Made by a program: the position numbers and the translations under genes
NCBI GenBank assembly: GCA_016213775.1
Contig: JACQZR010000253.1
Span: forward strand, 1 to 35,614
Direction: 5' to 3'
DNA: 35,614 nt
Source of the DNA: Acidobacteriota bacterium
GTDB taxonomy: Bacteria; Acidobacteriota; Terriglobia; Bryobacterales; Bryobacteraceae
Shown here: positions 22,966 through 31,108 of the stretch, in pieces
Layout of the letters: every line of letters starts with the position of its first letter
Numbering within the stretch: the stretch's first letter is position 1
The notes under the pieces: model-generated
What the model was told of the DNA's origin: nothing
Seen by the model: only the letters and a program-made list of their open reading frames with translations
Databases searched by the model: none

Positions 22966-23189
22966 TATTCCGGCAGGTCCTGGTATTCCAGAACGTCCGC
23001 CGCCTCACGGTTGAATCGGTTCGCGTTCCGGTCGAGAATTGACGCGTCGTTGCGATCGCGCGCCCGCCTAGCCGTGTGGTCCAGAAACATTTTCGCGGCC
23101 TGTTCGAGGAAAGCGGAACGGTTGCTGTTCACCCGATCAATTTCTTCCAGCAGGGTGCTCGGAAGTGTTACGGATGTCTTGACCTTCAT
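22965..23189 (-). CDS. CopG/ribbon-helix-helix antitoxin
   Basis: The 74-residue protein begins [20 protein letters not shown] and continues [16 protein letters not shown]: the KTSVTLP strand and two helices of a CopG-like DNA-binding antitoxin. The acidic tail ([14 protein letters not shown]) should contact the toxin. Just upstream on the coding strand, GGTAG occurs twice 8 bp apart, possibly part of the operator. Confidence 0.85.
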   Translation of the reverse strand: MKVKTSVTLPSTLLEEIDRVNSNRSAFLEQAAKMFLDHTARRARDRNDASILDRNANRFNREAADVLEYQDLPE

Positions 23190-23214
23190 ACTACCAATCT
23201 ACCACCGAAAATGC

Positions 23215-23820
23215 TCAACGACAGCCGATCGGCCCGTGCAAGCGACGTGCCGGGACGCCATCCGCTCCCGAGGGTCGCAGCCAAACCTGATCGCGAGGCG
23301 TTCGCGGATAATAGACTCTCCGAATGGCCTCTCGCAGTGGGGCATATTCGGACCAGGTGAGACGAGGTACGCTCCTGCCGAAGCCGTTGACAATAGCCGC
23401 GGCTGCGAGGAAGATATCGTCGCCGCCGGGCGCCCGCCACTGAGGATCGCGGTAACGGCGGTAGACAACCTCCGCGATATAAGCCGCGGCTTCGTCGGAC
23501 AACTCCAAGGTATTCTTGGCGGACTGAAGGTCAACCATCGCGTGAACAGATTCGTGGACGATGGAGTAGTCCATCTCGGGACCGTCGCGTATCAACAAAT
23601 CGTCAGTACGCCTGTCGTAGGCGCCGGCGTCTTCGGCGCGTATCTGTTGCGGGCAGGTAAACGCCACTCCGATGCGTCCCTGCTCGATCGCAGCGGCGAC
23701 CTGGCGTAGCCCGGCGCCGGAGATGTGAAGCCCTTCCAGCCAGAACTCGATCCGGGCGACGTGGGGTCCGCGAAGAATTGCGAGTATGCGTGCTTTCAGC
23801 CAGTTGTTGGGTTCAGACAT
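23215..23820 (-). CDS. Zincin-like (HExxH) protein of unknown function
   Basis: The 201-residue protein carries VHESVHAMVDLQ: His89, Glu90 and His93 form an HExxH zinc site, with Glu110 in LSDEAAAYIAE as a plausible third ligand. That is the pattern of gluzincin-type metallopeptidases. The flanking text (MDYSIVHESVHAMVD) resembles the peptidase-like cores of several bacterial toxins and ImmA/IrrE-type proteins, but I cannot name the family. It has no signal peptide or membrane segment. It lies 22 bp downstream of the His/Cys protein gene, so the two are one operon, divergent from the TolB-like protein. An active peptidase is inferred, not shown. Confidence 0.6.
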   Translation of the reverse strand: MSEPNNWLKARILAILRGPHVARIEFWLEGLHISGAGLRQVAAAIEQGRIGVAFTCPQQIRAEDAGAYDRRTDDLLIRDGPEMDYSIVHESVHAMVDLQSAKNTLELSDEAAAYIAEVVYRRYRDPQWRAPGGDDIFLAAAAIVNGFGRSVPRLTWSEYAPLREAIRRVYYPRTPRDQVWLRPSGADGVPARRLHGPIGCR

Positions 23821-23842
23821 GGGAATTCTCCTGAATGGTCAA

Positions 23843-24478
23843 TCACGGCCGCGGTGCCGGCGACACGGTGAATCTACCGCTGGGCTGGACGACGACCCTC
23901 CGGCCCTCCATCCGGTAGCCCGGGTCGAACAACTGCGAGTCGACGCCGGCAATCACCTGGGCTTGCACCGTCCGCGCGAGAGCTTGCAGAAACCGGACCC
24001 CGGCTCCCTCACTCAATCCCGCGTCGACGCCGCGGGTATAGTTCAACACCTCGCCCCTGGCATTGGTAACCGGCCGTATGCGGTGTGGACCAAGGCTCGC
24101 CGGCGCGGCGGAACTGGCGGCGAAGCAAGAGTGCAACTCAATGCCTTGACCGCCCGGAGTCATGTACGGGGCAAGTGGGGAGAACGACTGCACGTTGCTT
24201 TCCCGCAGGCGCTCGCTCCCCATGTGAATGAAGCCTGCGTTGCCATGACCACAGAGCACCAGCTTCCAGAGGGAGCGGTGGCCTTGACGGCGGGCGATGA
24301 TTGCGTTTTCAATGTTTCGCACCATCGATGACAACAGATCCTCGTCTCTCATAAAGACGACGGCGCGATCTTCCGAGTGAACCCAGGCGGAAACGTCATT
24401 GGCTCCCCGAGCCACGGTATGCGGTGGTGGGCCGCCTGCGTCCGCCATGAACCTCCGATCCAGTACGTATACGATCAT
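23843..24478 (-). CDS. Caspase-like His/Cys protein (DUF4347/CHAT-like)
   Basis: The 211-residue protein has two blocks typical of clan CD cysteine peptidases and DUF4347 proteins. LVLCGHGNAGFIHMGSE contains His78, and GQGIELHSCFAAS contains Cys118, about 40 residues later. Its C-terminal helix-strand (GVRFLQALARTVQAQVIAG) resembles the DUF4347 segment that follows the Cys. The dyad suggests a peptidase or a peptidase-derived sensor, but activity cannot be shown from sequence. There is no signal peptide. The gene opens the operon with the HExxH protein and is divergent from the winged-helix-like/TolB protein; the intergenic region carries an element repeated at 31019-31063. Confidence 0.6.
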   Translation of the reverse strand: MIVYVLDRRFMADAGGPPPHTVARGANDVSAWVHSEDRAVVFMRDEDLLSSMVRNIENAIIARRQGHRSLWKLVLCGHGNAGFIHMGSERLRESNVQSFSPLAPYMTPGGQGIELHSCFAASSAAPASLGPHRIRPVTNARGEVLNYTRGVDAGLSEGAGVRFLQALARTVQAQVIAGVDSQLFDPGYRMEGRRVVVQPSGRFTVSPAPRP

Positions 24479-24525
24479 TCGGCACTTCCTTTCGCTCCCA
24501 GAATCGCCTCAACTCGGGTGCGAAT

Positions 24526-24569
24526 GGCAGTAAACGGCAGTGAATCCGAGGTAAACAGGCTCCGCTTAC
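24526..24569. promoter_or_regulatory. Conserved intergenic element, copy A
   Basis: This stretch matches 31019-31063 along its length with one gap: both begin GGCAGTAA, share AATC and a GGTAA core, and end near [CT]TTAC. It is placed between two divergent genes, and the same is true of the second copy. It could be a shared operator or promoter. Further downstream, AATCGCAAGGAGA (24628-24640) in front of the TolB-like gene is also repeated exactly at 31095-31107. Confidence 0.5.
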
Positions 24570-24646
24570 TGTGTGTGTAGCGGCACCGGCGGCTCCCGGA
24601 AGCTGTTGAAATCTATGTATGATGGGTAATCGCAAGGAGAACTGGC

Positions 24647-26839
24647 GTGCCGGGGGAAGGTCCATCGAATGCCGCGGTTCAGCAGCAGCTTGCGCGCATG
24701 CTGTCCAGCCCGATGTTCCAAGCTGCACCCAGTCTGAGCCGGTTTCTCGCCTTCGTCATCAACGAATGGTGCGAGGGGCGTTCCGAAGCGTTGAAAGAGT
24801 ACATGATTGGCGCCGACGTACTGCAGCGTGGCGCCGATTTCGATCCGCGGGTGGACCCCATAGTGCGCGTACAGGCTCGCAAACTCCGGGACCGTCTGAG
24901 GGAGTATTACGACGGACCCGGGTCGAATGATCCAATCGGGTTCGATTTGCCCAAGGGCGGCTACGCTCCGGTTGTCCTGTGGCGTCGTCCGGCGGCCGAA
25001 GCCCCCGCCGCGGAGCCGGTGGAGCACATGGTGGAAGCAGCCGTGCCTGCTCATCAAGCTCCGGTCGTGAGACCGCGGCTGTCCTGGACGCTTATCACGG
25101 TCGCGGTTGCCGTTGTGGGTGCTGCCGGGTTCCTGTTGATTCGTTCCTTCACTGCGCCTGTCAACAACCTCTCGCTCACGCAGATCACGTTCGATAATGG
25201 GAGCTCGCACCCGGCCGTTTCCGCGGATGGCAGATGGCTCGCGTACGAATCGGACCGTGCCAGGAACGGCGGTTCGGACATCTGGGTGCAACCGTTCAAA
25301 GGTGGTCCCGCGGCACGCCTCACTCATCACGAAGGCGCCGATACAACTCCCGATATTTCCCCCGACGGGACGCGCGTCGCGTTCCGTTCCTTTCGCGATG
25401 GTGGTGGTATTTACGTCGTGCCGTTACTCGGCGGTGAAGAGCGTCGTGTCGGGCCCGGCGGGTATTCTCCGCGATTCTCTCCTGACGGCAATTGGATCGC
25501 CTACTCATCGGCTGGGGGATTGTATGCCGTCGCGCCCTCTGGCGGGGAGCCACGTCTTCTGGCGCGCGGAGTAAGCGGCACCGCGGGTCCTCTTTGGGCT
25601 CGCGATGGCAAGCATATCGTCTTCCTCGCCCATGGAAGTGATGGGCAGTTCGATTGGTTCGTTGCGCCGTTTGGGACCGGTGAGGTACCGTTGGCGCACA
25701 AGATGGGGGTTGCCGGTACGATCGCGCGCTCAGGCGCCGGCGGGATGGGGGAGACAACGTTCCCAAGCGACTGGGTGGAGGGCGGCATCGCCACGCATCT
25801 CAATGGAAGTATCTGGAGGATTCCCATATCCAACTGGAAGTCCAGCGGGAATCCCCGTCAGATTCTGCCTGGCCCTGGGGTTGGCTTCGCGCGCGCGCTG
25901 ACAACACCGGGTGAGAAGCCGCGGTTGCTGTTTGCCACTCGCACCGATAACGTCCACATCTGGGAACAACCGATCGATCCCTCGACTGGGCTGGCCAACG
26001 GGGTGATGCAGCAGATCACCAGAGACGTTTCGTTGAAGGGCGGTTTTGACGGGACACGGCCCGCCATCACACCGGACGGAACCCGCCTGGTGTACGGCTC
26101 GGGGGTGTCCGGAAACCTCGACTTATGGTTTAAGAATCTGGTGAATGGAGAAGAAAGAGCACTCACATCCGATTCGCGTCCGGAAGAACGGCCCGTGCTC
26201 TCCGCCAACGGCGAGCACATTGCCTACCGCGTCCAAAACGGCGGCCGGTCCGGCATTTCCATGCTCGATTGGAAGAGCGGAGAAAAGCGGCTGTGCGACG
26301 ATTGCGGCGAGCCGAAATCGCTTTCGCGCGATGGCAGCCTGCTGCTATACACTCCAGCGGGCGCGAGAAAAGAACTGCACTGGTTCAACACGGTCACCGG
26401 CGCCAAGGGGCCGGTTGTGCAAGACCCCGTGATCTCGGTGATGGAAGCCGCCCTTTCACCGGATGGCGAATGGCTGGCCCTAACCTTCCTGCAAGAAGGG
26501 AAAACAAGGGTACAGGCGGCGCTCGCCCCTTTCAGCGGAACGAGAATCGCCCCCCGGTCGAGTTGGACCGTTCTCTTTGAGGAGATGTGGTTCGCCTCCA
26601 TCCACTGGAGTCCCGGCGGAGATCGAATCTACTACTTTTCAACTCGCGACGACTCGAGATGCATTTGGACGCAGGCCATACGGAACGGCCGCCCGCTTGG
26701 GGAGCCTGTTGCGGTGCGGCATTTCCATGCGGCGCGTCACCATCCGGACAATGGAGGATGGCTGGCCGTTGGAAACGGCCGTCTGATGGTCACGTTGTCG
26801 GAGATTGTCTCGAACGTCTGGGTGGCGGCAAGTCCTTGA
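24647..26839 (+). CDS. Winged-helix-like domain / TolB-type beta-propeller membrane protein
   Basis: The 730-residue protein starts with GTG, AAGGAGA lying 6 bp ahead. The N-terminal domain (about residues 1-110) contains MFQAAPSLSRFLAFVINEW, ALKEYMIGADVLQR and FDPRVDPIVRVQARKLRDRL, a conserved block of Acidobacteriota proteins related to winged-helix transcriptional domains. A single membrane span (LITVAVAVVGAAGFLLI) follows near residues 147-165. The remainder is a periplasmic TolB/WD40-like propeller with SADGRWLAYESD, SPDGTRVAFRSF and SPDGNWIAYSS repeats. The layout is that of CadC-like one-component membrane sensors. It is divergent from the caspase-like and zincin-like genes, so it may control them. 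A decayed copy of its N-terminal region lies at 31109-31201. Confidence 0.8.
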   Translation: MPGEGPSNAAVQQQLARMLSSPMFQAAPSLSRFLAFVINEWCEGRSEALKEYMIGADVLQRGADFDPRVDPIVRVQARKLRDRLREYYDGPGSNDPIGFDLPKGGYAPVVLWRRPAAEAPAAEPVEHMVEAAVPAHQAPVVRPRLSWTLITVAVAVVGAAGFLLIRSFTAPVNNLSLTQITFDNGSSHPAVSADGRWLAYESDRARNGGSDIWVQPFKGGPAARLTHHEGADTTPDISPDGTRVAFRSFRDGGGIYVVPLLGGEERRVGPGGYSPRFSPDGNWIAYSSAGGLYAVAPSGGEPRLLARGVSGTAGPLWARDGKHIVFLAHGSDGQFDWFVAPFGTGEVPLAHKMGVAGTIARSGAGGMGETTFPSDWVEGGIATHLNGSIWRIPISNWKSSGNPRQILPGPGVGFARALTTPGEKPRLLFATRTDNVHIWEQPIDPSTGLANGVMQQITRDVSLKGGFDGTRPAITPDGTRLVYGSGVSGNLDLWFKNLVNGEERALTSDSRPEERPVLSANGEHIAYRVQNGGRSGISMLDWKSGEKRLCDDCGEPKSLSRDGSLLLYTPAGARKELHWFNTVTGAKGPVVQDPVISVMEAALSPDGEWLALTFLQEGKTRVQAALAPFSGTRIAPRSSWTVLFEEMWFASIHWSPGGDRIYYFSTRDDSRCIWTQAIRNGRPLGEPVAVRHFHAARHHPDNGGWLAVGNGRLMVTLSEIVSNVWVAASP

Positions 26840-26913
26840 TTCTTCGAGGAGATTAACGGTAAATCGCGGCCCTTTACTAGCATCCGCACGGGCGATGGGC
26901 CCACCATTAGGGC

Positions 26914-28545
26914 ATGACCAAACGGATCGTCCCGGCGGCACTGCCGCTTCTGGCGCTGCCACTGCTTGCGGAAACCTACTATGTACGGACCGGAGGCGGG
27001 ACTTCGGACCAATGCACGGGCCTTGCTGACAGTCCCTATCCCGGCAGTGGAAGCCAGCGCAGTTGCGCCTGGGAGCATCCCTACTGGGCGTTGAACACCC
27101 GCGGCGGCTGGAAGCTGCAAGGCGGTGATACTCTGCTTGTGGCGAAGGGCTCCTACATGATCGGCTACGGCGCTCCGAACACGGGCTGGTGCAACCAGGA
27201 ACGGCCGTACGAGTGCGGATTGCCACCGCTGCCGTCCGGTCCGTCGCCGGAACGTCCCACCCGGCTAGCGGGCGCTGGTTGGGACAAGGGGTGCAACGCC
27301 GCTCCCGAGCTCTGGGGGAACGAGGGTGCGCGTCCCATCATCAGCCTGGCGCGGACCTCAAACGCGGTGGTGGCTTGTTTCGAAATCACCGATCATTCCG
27401 AATGCATCCGTTCTCACCCGGACGCCTCGGCGCGATGTCCCGCGCAGTACCCGTTCGGCCCATTCGGATTCACCGGCATCTACGCCATCGATTCCGCCAA
27501 CGTCACTCTGCGCGATTTGAACATCCACGGCCTGGCGCATACCGGAATCCAGGCGGGCCGCCTTCGCGACTGGATCGTGGAAGATGTTCGCATTGCAGCC
27601 AATGCACGCGTGGGATGGGACGGCGACCTCGACCCGGAGCAGAATTCGTCCAACTCCGGCATAATGGCTTTTCGCCGTGTGAAAGTGGAGTGGAATGGCT
27701 GTGGCGAAAGTTACCCCGCCGGGCAGTATCAGAATTGCTGGGCGCAACTGGCTGGCGGTTACGGTGACGGCTTCGCCACCGCGCGGACAACCGGCCAGTG
27801 GATCTTTGAAGATTGCGAGTTTTCCCACAACACGTCCGACGGCCTGGACCTGTTGTACCTCGACACGGTGAACGGCGAGCGGCCTTCGGTGGAAATCCAA
27901 CGCACGATCGCGCGTGGGAATGCAGGCAATCAGATCAAAATATCCGGTTCCGCCACGGTAGCCAACAGCCTGCTCATCGGCGAATGCGCCTTCTTTCTTG
28001 GCAAACCGTTCGCCCCCTTGATGGGCGATTGGAAGGGCCCTGATCACTGCCGGGCGCTGGGTGCGGCGTTGCTGCTCAGTATTGCTCGCGGCGACAACGT
28101 GAATCTGGTGAATTCGACGCTCGTTGGGCATGGCGATGGCCTCATGTCGGCGGAGTGCCGCATCCGTGGCGTCCCCGACGCGCAGCCATGCGCGGGGACT
28201 GAGCGCGTCCTGCTGATGAACAACATCTTCGCCGGCTACGGGGATATCCGCGCCGGGGACGAGGCTGCACTCGTGTGGGACCCCGATAACACCGTGGTGT
28301 TCGACTCCAATCTGATCTACAACGTGAAGGACGCGCCTTGCGAGCGCGGAAAGAACATCTGCGCAGAGCCGCTCTTTCGCGTGCCCGCCCTGGAGTGGTT
28401 CGACGGGCGGCTGCGTGCCGGGAGCCCGGCGATAGACACCGGCTCGACGGACGGTCCGGCGCCGCGGGAAGATCTCGATGGTGCGCCGCGTCCGCGAGGC
28501 GCCGCCATCGACCGTGGCGCCTACGAAGCAAGGCCCCTGCAATGA
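26914..28545 (+). CDS. Secreted right-handed beta-helix protein
   Basis: The 543-residue protein opens with a Sec signal (MTKRIVPAALPLLALPLLAE), then YYVRTGGGTSDQCTG, a common start of secreted beta-helix proteins. The middle has repeated NVTLRDLNIHGLAHTGI and WIFEDCEFSHNTSDGLDLL segments of parallel beta-helix coils. Many cysteines suggest extracytoplasmic disulfides. The C-terminal part (LRAGSPAIDTGSTDGPAPRE, then RGAAIDRGAYE) is the segment that typically closes such secreted proteins. Polysaccharide lyase or hydrolase activity is possible but no catalytic set is visible. It follows the TolB-like gene by 74 bp on the same strand and overlaps the next gene by ATGA. Confidence 0.8.
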   Translation: MTKRIVPAALPLLALPLLAETYYVRTGGGTSDQCTGLADSPYPGSGSQRSCAWEHPYWALNTRGGWKLQGGDTLLVAKGSYMIGYGAPNTGWCNQERPYECGLPPLPSGPSPERPTRLAGAGWDKGCNAAPELWGNEGARPIISLARTSNAVVACFEITDHSECIRSHPDASARCPAQYPFGPFGFTGIYAIDSANVTLRDLNIHGLAHTGIQAGRLRDWIVEDVRIAANARVGWDGDLDPEQNSSNSGIMAFRRVKVEWNGCGESYPAGQYQNCWAQLAGGYGDGFATARTTGQWIFEDCEFSHNTSDGLDLLYLDTVNGERPSVEIQRTIARGNAGNQIKISGSATVANSLLIGECAFFLGKPFAPLMGDWKGPDHCRALGAALLLSIARGDNVNLVNSTLVGHGDGLMSAECRIRGVPDAQPCAGTERVLLMNNIFAGYGDIRAGDEAALVWDPDNTVVFDSNLIYNVKDAPCERGKNICAEPLFRVPALEWFDGRLRAGSPAIDTGSTDGPAPREDLDGAPRPRGAAIDRGAYEARPLQ

Positions 28546-28970
28546 CCGGAAAGCACGTCGCCGTGCTGATGGTGTCGGGCGCGGCAGTGTGCGCGGTTGG
28601 CATACTTGCCTTCCGCGGCTGGGCCGGTGTTGCCCTGCGTTCAGAGAACCTGCAGCTCATTGCAGGAGAGTACGCACTCCTGCAACTGCGGCACAACCGG
28701 TTCTGTGACGGATCGCCTCCATTGCGTGTGGAGATGTGGTTCTCGCCGCTTGCGGGTGAGCCGGTCTCCCTGCGCAAATCAACCTCTGTGGATTGCCGCG
28801 AATTTGCCCAGTTGCGATTGCCGGGGCCCGCCGGTCCGGTTCAGGCGGTGGTGCGATTGCCCCGCGTCAACTACGTGGCCGCGCCAGTGGCGGAACTGCG
28901 AGTGGTGCGCCGCGATGAGAGTGGGCGAGAGTTAGAGCGGCAGGTTCCTCTGCGGCGCACGTTGTGGTGA
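28542..28970 (+). CDS. Membrane-anchored protein of unknown function
   Basis: The 142-residue protein starts at the ATG that overlaps the beta-helix gene's stop. One N-terminal membrane segment (VAVLMVSGAAVCAVGILAF) is followed by a beta-rich extracytoplasmic domain with two cysteines (FCDGSPPL and VDCREFAQL) that could pair. No family is recognised. Translational coupling suggests that it works with, or presents, the secreted beta-helix protein. Confidence 0.6.
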   Translation: MTGKHVAVLMVSGAAVCAVGILAFRGWAGVALRSENLQLIAGEYALLQLRHNRFCDGSPPLRVEMWFSPLAGEPVSLRKSTSVDCREFAQLRLPGPAGPVQAVVRLPRVNYVAAPVAELRVVRRDESGRELERQVPLRRTLW

Positions 28971-28971
28971 A

Positions 28972-28987
28972 CGTGATTCTCGTCACA
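28972..28987 (+). promoter_or_regulatory. CRP/FNR-family-like binding site ahead of the RIC gene
   Basis: CGTGATTCTCGTCACA fits the TGTGA-N6-TCACA pattern used by CRP-type regulators, with GTGA/TCAC arms exact and one outer base different. Its centre is about 55 bp upstream of the RIC gene start. Nitric-oxide-responsive members of this superfamily (DNR/NnrR type) often control such genes. A clear -10 box is not visible. Confidence 0.45.
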
Positions 28988-29034
28988 GACGCGGTTTCCA
29001 GTTTACGAGCACACTTGGGTTGAGGATTCATCCC

Positions 29035-29745
29035 ATGACTCAGCCCACTGTGAAAGAAATCGCGTCGCAATCCCTTCAGGCGGTGCGCGTCTTTGGACAA
29101 TTCGGAATCGACTATTGCTGCGGCGGCAAGCGCCCTTTGGCCGACGTATGCGAGGACAAGGGGATCCCGCTGGGCGATGTCGAAACCGCACTGCGGAGCG
29201 CGTTGGACGCGACTGCACCGACGCCGGAGGATTGGCATCAGTCGAGCCTTTGCAGCCTTGTCGATCACATCGTCCGCACGCATCATGAATACCTGAAGCG
29301 CGAACTTCCGCTCATCACGCCGCGCCTGGAGAAGGTTTACCGTGTGTACAACCAGCGCCACGGCCCCACGCTTCAGGGGTTGCCGGAAGTGTACGCCGCC
29401 TTGCGCGCGGAACTGGAATTGCACCTGCGCAAGGAGGAGATGATTCTGTTCCCCGCCATCGTTGCGGCCGAGACTGCGGCCCTATCGGGATTGCCTCTTC
29501 CCCGGCCTCCCTTTGGAAGCTTCGCCAATCCCATCGGCATGATGGAATCAGAGCACGACTCCGCCAACGCTGCCTTGGCCGCGATACGCGAGATCACCTG
29601 TGGCTTCATGGTTCCCGACTACGCCTGCGTCACCTACCGTGCACTCTACGCGGCATTGCAGCAACTGGAGGCTGACCTCAGCGAGCACATACATCTCGAG
29701 AACGATATTCTCTTTCCGAGGGCGCTACAACTGGCGCGTTTGTAG
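29035..29745 (+). CDS. ric: RIC di-iron protein (ScdA/YtfE), Fe-S cluster repair
   Basis: The 236-residue protein has the ScdA N-terminal domain with FGQFGIDYCCGGKR (Cys28-Cys29 in the CCGG motif). A hemerythrin-like four-helix domain follows, with the metal-ligand segments HIVRTHHEYLKREL, HLRKEEMILFPAI, MMESEHDSANAAL and LSEHIHLENDILFPRA. These His/Glu residues bind a di-iron centre. RIC proteins repair iron-sulfur clusters damaged by nitric oxide or peroxide. The start at 29035 has a GAGG sequence 8-9 bp ahead; the TTG at 29020 would add five residues. A CRP/FNR-like site lies about 50 bp upstream, a fitting control for a nitrosative-stress gene. Confidence 0.92.
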   Translation: MTQPTVKEIASQSLQAVRVFGQFGIDYCCGGKRPLADVCEDKGIPLGDVETALRSALDATAPTPEDWHQSSLCSLVDHIVRTHHEYLKRELPLITPRLEKVYRVYNQRHGPTLQGLPEVYAALRAELELHLRKEEMILFPAIVAAETAALSGLPLPRPPFGSFANPIGMMESEHDSANAALAAIREITCGFMVPDYACVTYRALYAALQQLEADLSEHIHLENDILFPRALQLARL

Positions 29746-29840
29746 CGCGAGCCCCGGAAGTCCTCCTCGACTCCACCGCCGTCGACACCGGCGAGTCTGT
29801 GTGTTGACAGATCGCATAGGCGCCGCCAGCCGACGTCATC

Positions 29841-29857
29841 GTGAACCTGGAGTTCAC
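29841..29857. terminator. Small hairpin between two convergent genes
   Basis: GTGAAC-CTGGA-GTTCAC is an exact 6-bp inverted repeat lying between the stop of the RIC gene (29745) and that of the convergent unknown gene (29865). No T-tract follows on either strand. It could be a weak bidirectional terminator or an unrelated dyad. Confidence 0.2.
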
Positions 29858-29864
29858 AAAGTAG

Positions 29865-30944
29865 TCACGACGCGTGCCGCTCCCGCGGGTGCGGCATGGT
29901 CGGAAGGAATGGTGGCGGGAAATAGTTGCGCGCCCAGTCCAGCAGCCGGTCCGGGAGCGGCCGTTGGTGCATCGTCCCGTCCAACCCTGCCGGGATCAAA
30001 ATCGTATTCTCCACATCCCTGTAATCAGCGGAGCTTAGAGTCACTCCCGCCGCATCCAGTATCCCCAGCGAGTCCCACCGCCGGAGGATTGTGCGCGCTG
30101 GTTTCCGCACGCCGCTGAGGCGAATGAAATTCACCCACAGCGAAATCTCGAAGCTGCGTGACATGCGGTCCATGGCTGGTACGTCTGTTCGTATCTCCGC
30201 AAAGGAACGCGCCCACCGGGCGAGCCGGTCACGAAACGCCACGGTTTCGAAATAAGTGGAATCGGGCGCGCTCTGAAAAGCCGCCAGCATGCCAATGAAC
30301 GCCGAACGGATGTTGATGCATCGCTGATCGCAGCGATTCATGATCTCCGTTTTGAAGACCTCTGGATCCTGTGGGCGCAGTGCATTGCCCTGTCCGCGGT
30401 TTTCCTGCCTTACTTCCAGGAAGCTGTTCACCTTCGTTTCCACAAGGCCCTTCAGATCGTCGCCGTATTCCTGAAGCAGGTCGTGCGCCGCGTCTGCCCC
30501 TGTTGTGCCACCAGGCAGCGCCGATGCGTTGCCACCGAACCTTTGGAAGCCGCTGTTGACTATGGGACGATTCTGAGCCAGTGCGCGCGTTCGTTCTGTC
30601 TGAAGCTGGTTCGGCACGGCCCCGGCATCACGCGCCATGCCTGCCGCAGCGCTTTGCCCGCGCTCCCTCAGCCTGTAGGTGGTGGAGATAGATCCGACTC
30701 TGGTGGCGAGAAGCCCTCCGAGCCATGACAGCGCTCCTCCACACAGCATCTGCAGCATCATGCTGATCGCTTCATCCCGCTGCCGATATTCGGCCTCGCC
30801 GTCCGCAAGCTTATCCTTGTATGAATTGAATGCGAGACAGTAAGCCGCACCAACAGTGCGGCTGGCTATCCTCAGTTGATCGTGTTTCTGCTGGAATTCG
30901 CTTTGCGCCTGCATCACCGCGAAGACCGCTTGTTGAATAGACAT
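29865..30944 (-). CDS. Unknown protein with a glycine-rich hydrophobic segment
   Basis: The ATG at 30944 is preceded on its strand by AGGAGGAGG at ideal spacing and gives 359 residues; the longer frame from 31082 is discarded. The N-terminus (MSIQQAVFAVMQAQSEFQQK) is helical. A short apolar glycine-rich stretch (MMLQMLCGGALSWLGGLLAT, around residue 62-81) could insert into a membrane. The rest looks helical and polar (VETKVNSFLEV, RDRLARWARSFAEI), with a Pro-rich end. No family is recognised. It occupies the same divergent position, next to copy B of the conserved intergenic element, as the caspase-like gene does at copy A. Confidence 0.65.
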   Translation of the reverse strand: MSIQQAVFAVMQAQSEFQQKHDQLRIASRTVGAAYCLAFNSYKDKLADGEAEYRQRDEAISMMLQMLCGGALSWLGGLLATRVGSISTTYRLRERGQSAAAGMARDAGAVPNQLQTERTRALAQNRPIVNSGFQRFGGNASALPGGTTGADAAHDLLQEYGDDLKGLVETKVNSFLEVRQENRGQGNALRPQDPEVFKTEIMNRCDQRCINIRSAFIGMLAAFQSAPDSTYFETVAFRDRLARWARSFAEIRTDVPAMDRMSRSFEISLWVNFIRLSGVRKPARTILRRWDSLGILDAAGVTLSSADYRDVENTILIPAGLDGTMHQRPLPDRLLDWARNYFPPPFLPTMPHPRERHAS

Positions 30945-31018
30945 GTTGAACCTCCTCCTGTTTGCCGAGTTCGTTGCCACGGCTCGATCATCAGCATCGC
31001 TCCGATTGAGAGGTGGAA

Positions 31019-31063
31019 GGCAGTAATCCGGGGTTAATCGCGGGGTAAGCGGGCGGAGTTTAC
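31019..31063. promoter_or_regulatory. Conserved intergenic element, copy B
   Basis: Second copy of the element at 24526-24569, again between divergent units: the unknown gene on the minus strand (start 30944) and the remnant of a TolB-like protein's coding region on the plus strand. The shared AATCGCAAGGAGA sequence (31095-31107) lies 31 bp after it. Confidence 0.5.
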
Positions 31064-31108
31064 GTATGCGAAACCAACTCATGAACGTCGTATGAATCGC
31101 AAGGAGAC

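Noticed and set aside
22756-23709. 317-residue plus-strand frame
   Set aside because: Antisense of the second mazEF module and the HExxH gene, whose minus-strand motifs are strong.
27358-28542. 394-residue minus-strand frame
   Set aside because: Antisense of the secreted beta-helix gene, which has a signal peptide and recognisable repeats.
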